Assembly (NCBI GenBank): GCA_963668585.1
Contig: OY764869.1
Span: 434,001-498,000 of the forward strand
Reading direction: 5' to 3'
DNA from: Bin87 sp963668585
GTDB taxonomy: Bacteria > Chloroflexota > Dehalococcoidia > Lucifugimonadales > UBA3495
DNA: 64,000 nt
Notes under the pieces: generated by a model
Told to the model about the DNA's origin: nothing
Seen by the model: the letters and a program-made list of their open reading frames with translations, nothing else
The model's database searches: none
Part shown: positions 26,416 through 35,057 of the stretch, piece by piece
How positions within the stretch are numbered: the first letter of the stretch is position 1
Layout of the letters: every line of letters begins with the position of its first letter
Position numbers and translations under genes: made by a program

Positions 26416-26955
26416 ATGACCACAGCGACAATCCAGATTCTTGACCCCAGGCCGGAGCACAAGACGGCGGAGCGAGACGCTGCCGGACGTCTTCCTGGCC
26501 TGACCGGCAAGACCATCGGCCTGCTGGAAAACCGCAAGTACCACTCCGACAACTTCCTGCAGGAATTGCAGGTAATCCTGGAGGAGGAGTACGCGGTGGA
26601 GAAGGTGCTGTACCTGCGGAAGTTCAGCTTCAGCGCCCCCTGCGCTGATGAGACCATCGACGAGTTGGTGGCGCAGTGCGATGCGGTGGTGCATGGAATC
26701 GCGGATTGAGGGAGCTGCACGGCGTGGGGTCTCCACGACACAGTAGTAACCGAGAGCCGCGGCGTTCCTTCCGTGAGCGTCATCACCGAGAGCTTCACCA
26801 GGGCCGCCCACGCGCGGGCGTCGGCCCTGGGTATGCCCACCGTTCAGATCCTGGCGTTGCCCAGCCCGCTGGCGCCCCGTTCCATCCCTGAGGTCCGGCA
26901 ACTGGCGCACGAGTACGCCGGCCAGATCGCGGAGATGCTGACCAACTGCGGATAA
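26416..26955 (+). CDS. UGSC family selenoprotein (TGA codon 98 read as selenocysteine)
   Basis: 179 residues if the in-frame TGA at 26707-26709 is read as Sec. Before it, 97 codons end HGIAD; directly after it the frame continues GSCTAWGLHDTVVTESRG and stays open for 81 codons to TAA at 26953. The U-G-S-C-T motif and its flanks (GxxDUGSCTxWxxHD) match the UGSC selenoprotein family. The fold around it looks Rossmann-like: IGLLENRKYHSDNFLQEL, a central strand DAVVHGIAD, then SVSVITESF and MPTVQILALP. Sec98 and Cys101 form a UxxC redox pair. ATG follows GGGAGG. A SECIS-type hairpin sits 18 nt after the TGA. Enzymatic role unknown; selA, selB, selC and selD are not in this window. Confidence 0.93.
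26710..26744 (+). promoter_or_regulatory. Bacterial SECIS-like hairpin inside the UGSC selenoprotein gene
   Basis: The stem CGTGG (26723-26727) with CCACG (26733-26737) holds a five-base loop GGTCT. A lower helix CTG (26715-26717) with CAG (26741-26743) lies across an asymmetric internal loop. Eighteen bases separate the TGA from the loop. From memory, the E. coli fdhF SECIS also has a GGUCU apical loop 18 nt after its UGA, bound there by SelB. The hairpin overlaps coding sequence, as bacterial SECIS elements do. Confidence 0.8.
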
Positions 26956-26983
26956 CGCGAACCCAAACCGAGTTCCTTCCATC

Positions 26984-27706
26984 ATGACCCTCCGGGTCAT
27001 CAACTGGAATGTGCAATGGGCTACGCCCCGTTCGGAGCGTAGCCCTGAAATTCTGCGCAGGATCGGGGGACATTCGCCCGCGCTCGCCTGTCTCACCGAA
27101 ACGAATGACAGTCTGCTGGATCCTCTGGGTGGATACACCATCTGCTCCCAGGCTGATTATGGTCTCAAGATCGTGAAGGGCCGCCGCAAGGTGATGCTCT
27201 GGTCTGCAAACCCGTGGCGCAGCGTGGACTGCCTGGGCAGCGAGATTTTGCCACCGGGTCGGTTCACCGCAGGAACAACCGAGTCGGCGGTGGGCGACGT
27301 GACCGTCATCGGCATCTGCATTCCGTGGTCCGGTTCCCGCACCAAGCAGTTCGGAGGGACGAAGCGGCAATGGCAGGACCATGAGCAGTATCTGGACGGA
27401 ATTGCCACCCTGCTGGCGGGCATCAGGACACGTCGCGTCGTCCTGATGGGCGACTTCAACCAGCCGGTTGGCGGGCGCAGCAACGTGCCCGCCAGGTTGC
27501 GCGCCAAGTTGCGCCGCACCATTCCGCCCCGCATGACGGTTGTCACTTCGGGGATTGGGCATCACGGCAAACGATCCATCGACCACATCGCGTTGAGCGG
27601 CGACCTGTGCGCAGAGTCTCTAGGTGTGATCAGCAACCGCCGCGAGGGCGCCACGCGGCTGTCTGACCATTTCGGGATTGTCGCCGGCCTCGCCGTCCGC
27701 GATTGA
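26984..27706 (+). CDS. Endonuclease/exonuclease/phosphatase (EEP) fold protein
   Basis: 240 residues. The EEP landmarks are in order: N-terminal strand RVINWNVQWA with the Asn, TETND near residue 45 in the place of the metal-binding Glu, GDFNQP near 155 (Asp-x-Asn), and the closing SDHFGIVAGL with the catalytic Asp-His pair. SIDHIALS precedes it. EEP enzymes cleave phosphodiesters of nucleic acids, phospholipids or inositol phosphates; which one cannot be told. It has no signal peptide, so it is cytoplasmic. It starts 28 nt after the selenoprotein stop and may be co-transcribed. Confidence 0.85.
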   Translation: MTLRVINWNVQWATPRSERSPEILRRIGGHSPALACLTETNDSLLDPLGGYTICSQADYGLKIVKGRRKVMLWSANPWRSVDCLGSEILPPGRFTAGTTESAVGDVTVIGICIPWSGSRTKQFGGTKRQWQDHEQYLDGIATLLAGIRTRRVVLMGDFNQPVGGRSNVPARLRAKLRRTIPPRMTVVTSGIGHHGKRSIDHIALSGDLCAESLGVISNRREGATRLSDHFGIVAGLAVRD

Positions 27707-27746
27707 ACATCATCACCATCAAACCCAACCTTGTCGAGTAACGCTT

Positions 27747-28820
27747 ATGACTGCCAATACCCCCGCGCTCAGTTCACGCCGCATCGACGTGGCCGATTCC
27801 TACGACGCCATACAGGATTACTATGAAGAGCAGGGCTGGACGGACGGAATGCCCGTAGTGCCTGCCACCGAAGACGCGGTCCGCAGGATGCTGGGCCCCT
27901 GGGGCGAGGACCCGTCGATGTCCCTGGGCGTGGCGCAGCCGTCCAACGCCGAAGTGACGATTGAGAAGGTGGCGGTCAACGCGGTGATGGCCGGCTGCCG
28001 TCCGGAGTATTTCCCCGTCGTGGTGGCGTGCGTCAAGGCGGCGCTTCAGCGGTCCTTCAACCTGGCCGGATGCCAGGCCACCACCGGTGGCGCGGCCCCG
28101 GTGATCATCGTCAACGGACCCATAGCGGAACGGTTGGGCATCAACGGAGATTCCGGGGCCTTCGGGCCGGGGTATCGCTCCAACGCCACCATCGGGCGCG
28201 CGCTGAGGTTGTTCGTCCGCAACGTGGCCGGGCTGATCATCGGCGACATGGACAAGGCGACGCTGGCGATGCCCGGCCGGTATTCCTTCTGCTTTGCGGA
28301 GAACGAAGCCCGCAGCCCCTGGGAACCGCGCCACGTGGAACTCGGCCTTGACCCTGAAGACAGCATGGTCACCATCCACGCCATCCGGGCTTTCTATCCC
28401 ATCATGGAGACCACGGTGTCGCGGGGCATCGAGGTGCTGAATACGCTGGTGCAGGGCACGCGGGCGACCGGTTTTTCCAACTACTACCAGATTGGCACCG
28501 GGGCGCAGGTGACGCTGGTGCTGAGCCCGGAACACGCCGCCGAAATCGCGGCCGACGGGTTGAGCAAGAAGGACGTCCGCGAGTACGTATATGCCAACGC
28601 GCGTATGTCCATCGGGGAACTGACCGGGCTGGGACACTGGGGCAACCGGAACTACCCGGCATGGATCGACGACAGCAAACCGGACACGATGGTTCCCATC
28701 GCTCCACAGGCTGACGACATCGTCATAGTGGTTGCCGGGGGCGACGGCCGGCACTCGGCCTGGCTGGCCGGATGGGGCGTAACCCGCGTGGTGACGGAGA
28801 AAATCGAAATCCCCGGTTAG
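27747..28820 (+). CDS. Conserved protein of unknown function near the UGSC selenoprotein gene
   Basis: 357 residues from ATG at 27747; the frame stays open upstream into the EEP gene, but the conserved region begins with SYDAIQDYYEEQGWTDGMPV. The segments EKVAVNAVMAGCRPEYFPVV and NLAGCQATTGGAAPVIIVNG are well conserved in a family I know from Chloroflexota, Actinobacteria and Proteobacteria, usually annotated hypothetical. Several Cys residues lie in loops (AGC, AGCQ, FCF). I recall members of this family next to, or fused with, UGSC proteins; if so, it may be the partner enzyme of the selenoprotein two genes upstream. No signal peptide or membrane segment is visible. Confidence 0.75.
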   Translation: MTANTPALSSRRIDVADSYDAIQDYYEEQGWTDGMPVVPATEDAVRRMLGPWGEDPSMSLGVAQPSNAEVTIEKVAVNAVMAGCRPEYFPVVVACVKAALQRSFNLAGCQATTGGAAPVIIVNGPIAERLGINGDSGAFGPGYRSNATIGRALRLFVRNVAGLIIGDMDKATLAMPGRYSFCFAENEARSPWEPRHVELGLDPEDSMVTIHAIRAFYPIMETTVSRGIEVLNTLVQGTRATGFSNYYQIGTGAQVTLVLSPEHAAEIAADGLSKKDVREYVYANARMSIGELTGLGHWGNRNYPAWIDDSKPDTMVPIAPQADDIVIVVAGGDGRHSAWLAGWGVTRVVTEKIEIPG

Positions 28821-28953
28821 GTCAACCCAACACGTCCATGGGGAACCACGCCCGTCACCTTATTTCGGCGGCGGGCGTGATGATTTGGGGCCGAAAATCC
28901 GCTTTCCGAAGCGGCGCAAACCAGACAAAATCGGTGGCGGGCCGCGACGGCGA

Positions 28954-28962
28954 CTGCTATTA
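28954..28962 (+). promoter_or_regulatory. Extended -10 element of dnaE; decides the start codon
   Basis: TGC-TATTAT predicts transcription from about 28969. This lies inside the longest open frame, so the apparent start at 28885 would be upstream of the transcript. It supports GTG at 29014. Confidence 0.55.
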
Positions 28963-29013
28963 TTTACAGGCCGGCCACACCCCCAATACAACCCCCTCTC
29001 AGGTTCCCATATC

Positions 29014-32000
29014 GTGTTTACACATCTGCATACCCATACCGAATACAGCATGCTTGACGGCATAAGCCGTATCCCTGACCTGGTCAACCGCACCCGGGAA
29101 CTGGGCATGGATGCCATGAGCATCACCGACCACGGCTCTCTCTATGGCGTGGTCGATTTTTACTCCGAATGCAAGGAAGCCGGGATCAAACCGATCATTG
29201 GCTGCGAGCTTTACGTCGCCCACGGCAGCCGTCGTGATCGCTCTCCCAACGAACGCACCGCCAATCACCTGGTGGTGATCGCGCAGAACAACACCGGCTA
29301 CCGCAATCTGCTTCAGTTGGTGACCCGGTCGCATCTGGAAGGGTTCCATTACCGTCCCCGCATTGACAAGGAACTGCTGCACGAACACCGCGAGGGTCTG
29401 ATCTGCCTGTCCGGCTGCGCGTCCGCGGAGGTGCCAATCCTGCTGGCCGACGGCAACTATGACGATGCCAAAAAGCAGGTCGGCTGGTACCGGGAACTCT
29501 TCGGCGAGAACTACTTCCTGGAACTGCAGCAGCACGCACACATCGAGCAGTTGCCCCGCATCAATGACGGCCTCATTCGCCTGAACCGGGAAACCGGGAT
29601 ACCTTTGCTGGTCACCAACGATGCCCACTACGTGCGCCAGTCCGACTATCAATACCAGGACGTGTACATCTGCATCCAGACGGGCACCAACCTGCAGGAC
29701 GACAAGCGTCTGCGCATGGAGGACTCGTCGTACTACATCAAATCGCCGGCGGAGATGGCCGCTCTGTTCCCCGAATTTCCGCAGGCCGTGGATATAACGG
29801 GCGAAATCGCGCAGCAGTGCGACGTTTCCCTGGGCTTTGGGCAGATGCACCTGCCCCGCTATCCCACGCCCGACAACGAGGACGCAGAAACCTACCTGGC
29901 GCGACTGTGCTGGGAAGGATTCAACCGGCGCTACGGCCACAGCAACGAAGCGGCGCGCGTCCGCATGGAATATGAACTGGAGGTGGTGCGGCAGACCAGT
30001 TTCGCCAACTATTTCCTGGTCGTGTGGGACATCATATCCTTCGTGCGGCGGCAGCAGATCCTGTTCGGCGTGCGCGGCAGCGCGGCCGCCAGCGTCGTGC
30101 TGTACTGCCTGGGCATCACCGACATCGACCCGATGGCGTACAACCTGGTATTCGAGCGTTTCCTGAACTTCGAGCGCAAGGAAATGCCCGACATTGACAT
30201 GGACTTCCAGGACGACCGGCGGGACGAGGTGCTGCGCTACGTCATCGACCGGTACGGAAGCGACCGCGTTGCCCAGATAATCACCTTCGGAACCATGGGA
30301 CCCAAGGCGGCCCTGCGCGACGTGGGCCGCGGCATGGGCATGAGCTACGGCGACGTTGACCGCATCGCCCGCATGGTGCCCTTCAAGTCCCGCACGCTGT
30401 CCGACGCCATGACCGCCAACCCGGAACTGATGGACAGCTACCAGGGCGACGCTGCCATCCAGAACCTCGTGGATAATGCCCAGGCTTTGGAAGGCATCGT
30501 CCACCATGTGAGCACCCACGCCGCCGGCGTCCTCATCGCCGACGAACCCCTCACCGAGACCGTGCCCCTGCAACGGCCGGCCCGGGGCGATGAAAACAGC
30601 CCGGTGATGATGACCCAGTATTCCATGGACCCGGTGGCCAAACTGGGCCTGCTCAAGATGGACTTCCTGGGGCTCACCAACCTGACCATCCTGGACCGCA
30701 CCATCAAGTTGCTGGACCAGGAGCGGGGTATCCGCATTGATCTCAGCCGGCTGGGGCTGGACGACCCGGACACCTACGAACTGCTGGGGACCGGGAACAC
30801 GTCCGATCTTTTCCAACTGGAAAGCGCCGGGATGCAGCGGTACATCAAGGAACTGAAGCCGTCGGATCTGGGCGACATCGCCGCCATGATCGCGCTGTAC
30901 CGCCCCGGCCCCATGGAGCATATCGACCGTTTCATCCGCTCCAAGCATGGGCAGGAGAAGGTGTCGTACCCGCACCCGAGCCTGCAAGAACTGCTGGACG
31001 AGACCTACGGCGTGATCGTCTATCAGGACCAGGTGCTGCACGTGCTCCAGAACTTCGCCGGGTACAGCCTCGGCGAGGCCGATACCGTCCGCAAGGCCAT
31101 GGGCAAGAAGATCCCGGAACTCATGGCGGAGGAACGCGAGCGGTTTGTGTCCGGAGCAATCCAGCAGGGGTACACCCAGAAGATGGGGGTCGAGATATTC
31201 AACCTCATCGAACCCTTTGCGGGATATGCGTTCAACAAGGCCCACAGCGTGAGCTACGGCCTGATCTCATACTGGACGGCCTATTTCAAGACGCATCATC
31301 CGCTGGAATACATGGCGTCGGTGCTGAACTGCCGTCTGGACCAGGGCGACCGTTACGTCGCGTCCATCAATGAATGCACCCGGATGGGCATCGAAATCCG
31401 TCTGCCTGACGTCAACAACTCGGGCGTGCATTACACCCTGGACAAACCCGACGGCAAGCCGGACAACGCCCTGCGGATCGGGCTGGCAGCCATCAAGACC
31501 GTGGGCGAAAATGCGGTGGAGCCAATCGTCAACGAGCGGGTCGCCAAGGGTCCCTACACCTCCATCAGCGACTTCTGCCGACGGGTGGACGTTTCAGGCC
31601 TGAACCGACGGACGCTGGAAGGGTTGGCGAAGGCGGGAGCATTCGACTCGCTGGCTCCACGTTCTACCGTGGTGACGAACCTGGACCGCATCTGGTCGGT
31701 GGCCCAGCAGGAAACGCGCAACCGCAACTCCGGCCAGGTCGGAATGTTCGGCGAGGAGATGGACAGCAGCGCCGGCGGCACCCTGCTGGAACTGAACACC
31801 AACCAGCCCGACTACTCCCAGCAGGAAAAGGCGGGCCTGGAGAAGGAATACCTGGGCGTCGCCCTGTCCTACAACCCGCTGCTGGCCCTGGCGGCCATAA
31901 ATCCAGGGGACGCGTACATCTCGGTGGATCAACTCGGCGAGGATATGCTGGGCAGCACGGTTACCCTGCTGGGCCACATCACCAACGTGTCCGAGCGGTA

Positions 32001-32649
32001 CACTCGCGACAACCGCAAGTTCCTCCGAGTTGACCTGGCGCTGGTCGGGGGTCAGGTAGAAGCGATGGTGTGGCCGGACGCCCTGGACAAGACCGCCAAC
32101 GTGTGGCAATCGGGCCGCATCGTCCGCACCACGGGACGGCTGCAAATTCGCGGCGACGATTTCTCCATCGCCTGTTACGAAGCCCAGGAGTTCAACCTGC
32201 CCGAGGCGGCGACCCAAAACGGCGCGGACGGTGCGGCGGATGCTGCGCCCCCGACTCCGGCGCCCGCCCGGAACAACGGCCGCGGCGGCCGACCGAATCC
32301 GGCGAACGGAAACGGAAACGGCTCTGGCGGCCGCCCGGCGCCGACTCCGCCTGCGGCCAACGGCAATGGGAACGGGAACGGGCACCACGCGCGGGACGGC
32401 GGCGTGCTGATCAAAATGGCCGAAACCGACGACGCCGACGAGGACCGGTTCCGGTTGCGCCAGGCCATCCGGGTGATGCTTGAATACACCGGAGATGACC
32501 GGGTGTTCCTGGAACTGTACCTGCAAGAGGGCCGGCGCGTACTTATGGAAATCCCCACGGTCTCAACCGGTTCGTGCGACGAGTTGCAGGAACGGTTGCG
32601 GGATCTGCTGGGCCAGGACTGCGCAGAATACCGCGCCCAGATCGCCTGA
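29014..32649 (+). CDS. dnaE: DNA polymerase III subunit alpha
   Basis: 1211 residues from GTG at 29014, where the PHP domain starts at once (FTHLHTHTEYSMLDG). An open extension to 28885 has no homology and precedes the promoter. The PHP domain (residues about 1-200) keeps its metal-binding His. The polymerase active site shows PDIDMDF near 392 and KMDFLGL near 548, the positions of the three catalytic Asp. The beta-binding/HhH region and an OB fold (TLLGHITNVSERYTRDNRKF, near residue 985) follow. A Pro/Gly/Asn linker (residues about 1070-1125, runs of NGNGNG) separates the OB fold from a C-terminal domain of about 80 residues. Main replicative polymerase; replisome component. Confidence 0.96.
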   Translation: MFTHLHTHTEYSMLDGISRIPDLVNRTRELGMDAMSITDHGSLYGVVDFYSECKEAGIKPIIGCELYVAHGSRRDRSPNERTANHLVVIAQNNTGYRNLLQLVTRSHLEGFHYRPRIDKELLHEHREGLICLSGCASAEVPILLADGNYDDAKKQVGWYRELFGENYFLELQQHAHIEQLPRINDGLIRLNRETGIPLLVTNDAHYVRQSDYQYQDVYICIQTGTNLQDDKRLRMEDSSYYIKSPAEMAALFPEFPQAVDITGEIAQQCDVSLGFGQMHLPRYPTPDNEDAETYLARLCWEGFNRRYGHSNEAARVRMEYELEVVRQTSFANYFLVVWDIISFVRRQQILFGVRGSAAASVVLYCLGITDIDPMAYNLVFERFLNFERKEMPDIDMDFQDDRRDEVLRYVIDRYGSDRVAQIITFGTMGPKAALRDVGRGMGMSYGDVDRIARMVPFKSRTLSDAMTANPELMDSYQGDAAIQNLVDNAQALEGIVHHVSTHAAGVLIADEPLTETVPLQRPARGDENSPVMMTQYSMDPVAKLGLLKMDFLGLTNLTILDRTIKLLDQERGIRIDLSRLGLDDPDTYELLGTGNTSDLFQLESAGMQRYIKELKPSDLGDIAAMIALYRPGPMEHIDRFIRSKHGQEKVSYPHPSLQELLDETYGVIVYQDQVLHVLQNFAGYSLGEADTVRKAMGKKIPELMAEERERFVSGAIQQGYTQKMGVEIFNLIEPFAGYAFNKAHSVSYGLISYWTAYFKTHHPLEYMASVLNCRLDQGDRYVASINECTRMGIEIRLPDVNNSGVHYTLDKPDGKPDNALRIGLAAIKTVGENAVEPIVNERVAKGPYTSISDFCRRVDVSGLNRRTLEGLAKAGAFDSLAPRSTVVTNLDRIWSVAQQETRNRNSGQVGMFGEEMDSSAGGTLLELNTNQPDYSQQEKAGLEKEYLGVALSYNPLLALAAINPGDAYISVDQLGEDMLGSTVTLLGHITNVSERYTRDNRKFLRVDLALVGGQVEAMVWPDALDKTANVWQSGRIVRTTGRLQIRGDDFSIACYEAQEFNLPEAATQNGADGAADAAPPTPAPARNNGRGGRPNPANGNGNGSGGRPAPTPPAANGNGNGNGHHARDGGVLIKMAETDDADEDRFRLRQAIRVMLEYTGDDRVFLELYLQEGRRVLMEIPTVSTGSCDELQERLRDLLGQDCAEYRAQIA

Positions 32650-32782
32650 CGACCCAACGCATCCGTGCAGCAACTGCCGGGCCAGCGCGCGCCGCACCCG
32701 GCAAACTCGACCGCCGGCCAACGGGCCGGCCCGGCTCTCCTCCGGAAGATCCGCAGGACTGGGATGCCCGCATACCCGGATC

Positions 32783-33304
32783 TTACTCGGTGGGAATCTG
32801 CAGACCCAGTCCGGCGGCGATGAACCGCTTGCCGTTTTCCTGATAGCGCGCCGTCGGGTCTTCCAGCCGCTTGCGATGCACCGCAGGCAACTCCCGAATG
32901 CGTCCCGGCACCCCGATCACCAGGGATTCATCGGGAATCTCCGTGCCGGTCACGATGGCTCCGGCGCCGATCAGCACGTAATTGCCCACCTTGCAGTCTT
33001 CAAGGCAGACCGCGTTGACGCCGATCATCACGTTGTTGCCGATGTAACCGCCGTGAACCACCGCGCCATGGGTCATGAGGACATTGTCGCCCAGTTCAAG
33101 GTAATCGTCAGTGTGTAGCACGCAGTTGTCCTGAATTGAGCAGTTTTTGCCGATGATGATCTGGCCGTAGTCGCCACGGATCACGGCCCCGGGCCAAACG
33201 CTGGTACCTTCGCCGATGATCACGTCGCCCACAATGTAAGCCGCTTCGCTGATGAATGCGGTCGAGTGGATCTGCGGGGTTTTACCGTCGATGCTGCGAA
33301 TCAA
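32783..33304 (-). CDS. Gamma-carbonic anhydrase-like hexapeptide-repeat protein
   Basis: 173 residues from TTG at 33302-33304, chosen because AGGAGGG lies 5 nt upstream; a longer frame to 33412 has no such site. The left-handed beta-helix repeats run from GDVIIGEGTSVWPGAVIRGD to GAGAIVTGTEI. The three His expected to bind metal are in VLHTDDY and MTHGAVVHGG. Members of this group (CaiE/PaaY/YrdA, CamH) are trimers; some hydrate CO2, others are thioesterases or of unknown role. A minus-strand -10 (TATAAT) lies upstream at 33336-33341. Confidence 0.88.
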   Translation of the reverse strand: MIRSIDGKTPQIHSTAFISEAAYIVGDVIIGEGTSVWPGAVIRGDYGQIIIGKNCSIQDNCVLHTDDYLELGDNVLMTHGAVVHGGYIGNNVMIGVNAVCLEDCKVGNYVLIGAGAIVTGTEIPDESLVIGVPGRIRELPAVHRKRLEDPTARYQENGKRFIAAGLGLQIPTE

Positions 33305-33335
33305 AAGAACCCTCCTGTCATGTTCAACTGCGTAG

Positions 33336-33341
33336 ATTATA
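33336..33341 (-). promoter_or_regulatory. -10 box of the gamma-carbonic anhydrase-like gene
   Basis: A consensus TATAAT on the minus strand, about 31 nt before the TTG start; the -35 region is weak. Confidence 0.45.
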
Positions 33342-33405
33342 GCGGGCCGCCGAGGAACTCGGGCGCCGCCTTGATCCTGGTGTTCTGAATGACCCTGCCA
33401 ATCCG

Positions 33406-33434
33406 TTGACAAATACGAACATAGAGACTATATT
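33406..33434 (+). promoter_or_regulatory. Sigma70-type promoter of the radical SAM gene
   Basis: TTGACA (33406-33411), a 17-nt spacer and TATATT (33429-33434) give a near-consensus promoter with a start near 33441 and a leader of about 35 nt. Confidence 0.8.
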
Positions 33435-33475
33435 AGGTACAATTGTACAGAACATTTGTAGGGGAGGGCCAACTC

Positions 33476-34444
33476 ATGGCAGCCACCGAGGTCACGGAGA
33501 TAAACTGCAAAACGCTGATCAACCGGGTCAACGCTCCGGTTTTCCCCTTCCGCTGGACGATCAACCCGTACCGAGGTTGCCGCCACGCGTGCCGGTACTG
33601 CTACGCTCGTTCCACCCACCAGTATTGGGGCATGGATGCCGGCGCCGACTTTGAACGCCAGATTTTCGCCAAGGTCAACGCCCCCGACGTGTTGCGGCAA
33701 GAACTGTCCCGACCCCGGTGGCAGGGTGAACCCATCGTCATCGGCACCGCGTCCGACCCCTATGAACCGGCCGAGGCCCAGTACCGCCTCACCCGCAGCA
33801 TACTGGAAGTCATGGCCGAGTTTCGGAACCCGGCGTCGATCACCACCAAAGGCACCCTGGCCCGTCGAGACATCGACGTGCTGCGACACCTGAACGAGGT
33901 GGCCGGCGTACAGGTTGTGTTCAGCGTGGGCACGGTGGACGAGTCGGTGTGGCGTCAAACCGAACCGGGCGCGCCGCACCCGATGGCCCGGCTGGAAACC
34001 ATGCAGTACCTGGTGGATCACGGCATACCGGCGGGAGTCCTGGCCGCGCCGCTGCTGCCCGGCCTGTCCGACAGCGCGGCCAGCATAGATGCGCTGATTG
34101 CGGCGGCGGCCCAGCATCGCGCCCAGTTCCTTTCCGGCAACCTGCTGTTCCTGCGCCCGGGCAGCCGGGAGTGGTTCATGCCATTCATCCGAGAATCCTA
34201 CCCGCACCTGGCCCCCGGATACGCCAGACTCTACCGCAGCGAACACGCGCCCCGGGACTATACCAACGCCGTCCTGGGCCTGGTTGACGATGCCCGGCTG
34301 CGCTGGGAACTGCCCCGTATGCCGTCGGTTCAATCGCTGCAGCCGGCGGGGTTGCCGGGGTTTGTGGACTTCGACAATCAGCCGCCGTTGCCTGAATTCA
34401 CGCCGGAAACGCCGGTGCAACTGTCGCTGGGGATGGCAGCCTGA
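33476..34444 (+). CDS. Radical SAM protein, SplB-like / Rv2578c type
   Basis: 322 residues from ATG at 33476, placed after AGGGGAGGG. The [4Fe-4S] motif is C-x3-C-x2-C in RGCRHACRYCYARS near residue 35-42, the spacing used by spore photoproduct lyase and its relatives. GTASDPYEPAEAQYRLTRS and ITTKGTLARRDIDVL continue the barrel. This family (Rv2578c-like) is widespread in non-sporulating bacteria and its substrate is unknown; a nucleic-acid lesion is a guess from the SplB similarity. A strong sigma70 promoter is present and the gene is monocistronic. Confidence 0.87.
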   Translation: MAATEVTEINCKTLINRVNAPVFPFRWTINPYRGCRHACRYCYARSTHQYWGMDAGADFERQIFAKVNAPDVLRQELSRPRWQGEPIVIGTASDPYEPAEAQYRLTRSILEVMAEFRNPASITTKGTLARRDIDVLRHLNEVAGVQVVFSVGTVDESVWRQTEPGAPHPMARLETMQYLVDHGIPAGVLAAPLLPGLSDSAASIDALIAAAAQHRAQFLSGNLLFLRPGSREWFMPFIRESYPHLAPGYARLYRSEHAPRDYTNAVLGLVDDARLRWELPRMPSVQSLQPAGLPGFVDFDNQPPLPEFTPETPVQLSLGMAA

Positions 34445-34461
34445 GCGCCAGGCAAAAGCAG

Positions 34462-34484
34462 GGGGCGGGTTTCAAACCCGCCCC
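34462..34484. repeat. Dispersed palindrome, copy 2
   Basis: GGGGCGGGTTT and its complement around a single C, between two convergent genes. Same family as 17781-17809 and 57979-58001. Confidence 0.8.
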
Positions 34485-34513
34485 TGATGCGTGACTGGCA
34501 CGGCCCGGTTATC

Positions 34514-34972
34514 TCAATTGTTGGTTGGGACCCAGATCTGGCCGCGTTGGCGGACCGGTTCCACCAGAGTTTCATCGAAGGGCAGCGGGTCATAGTCCTC
34601 GCGGTTTGGCGGGCTATAACTCAACAGGCCGGTGACGGTTTCGTTGGTGTAGTATCCCCGGTAGGTCTGCGTCACCAGATACTGAAAGTTCTCCGGCGCG
34701 GCCGATTGCACCGCACGCAGCGCGTCGGTCTGCGAATCCGCGGATAGAGATGCGAAATCTCCGCCCCGGTCGGTGGCAGCCAATTCAATCTGCACCAGGG
34801 TTTCCAGCAGCCGGCGACGGGTCGCGGTTTTGCCCTCGGCAATCGATGCCACGAAGTCTCCGATGCCCAGGTCACCTGCGGCCGGCATTTCACCGGTGGC
34901 CGGCACGACGCGGTTCAGAATGGAGGCTAGCAAAGCCCGCTGTTCATTGCTCAAAATATCTCTGGTGGTCAT
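34514..34972 (-). CDS. Gluconate 2-dehydrogenase subunit 3-like protein, unpaired
   Basis: 152 residues from ATG at 34972. The N-terminal segment LLASILNRVVPATGEMPAAG, then IGDFVASIAEG, is the signature I associate with the small (subunit 3) family of membrane-bound gluconate dehydrogenases, where it accompanies a GMC flavoprotein and a cytochrome. Family members usually have a Tat signal; none is visible here. No GMC oxidoreductase is adjacent: its neighbours are a radical SAM gene and the Rieske oxygenase pair. It may serve an oxidoreductase encoded elsewhere. Confidence 0.7.
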   Translation of the reverse strand: MTTRDILSNEQRALLASILNRVVPATGEMPAAGDLGIGDFVASIAEGKTATRRRLLETLVQIELAATDRGGDFASLSADSQTDALRAVQSAAPENFQYLVTQTYRGYYTNETVTGLLSYSPPNREDYDPLPFDETLVEPVRQRGQIWVPTNN

Positions 34973-35057
34973 TCCCAATTCCCCGTTTGTTTCCGATGTC
35001 GCGCCCGATGATAACACACGAGGCGGCGATTTCAGATTTCCCATGCAACCGCGTTGG

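Noticed and set aside
28885..29013. N-terminal extension of dnaE by 43 codons
   Set aside because: The extension has no similarity to DnaE and a good extended -10 element lies inside it; GTG 29014 starts exactly at the PHP domain.
28999..31245. 748-codon open frame opposite dnaE
   Set aside because: Antisense shadow of conserved polymerase sequence.
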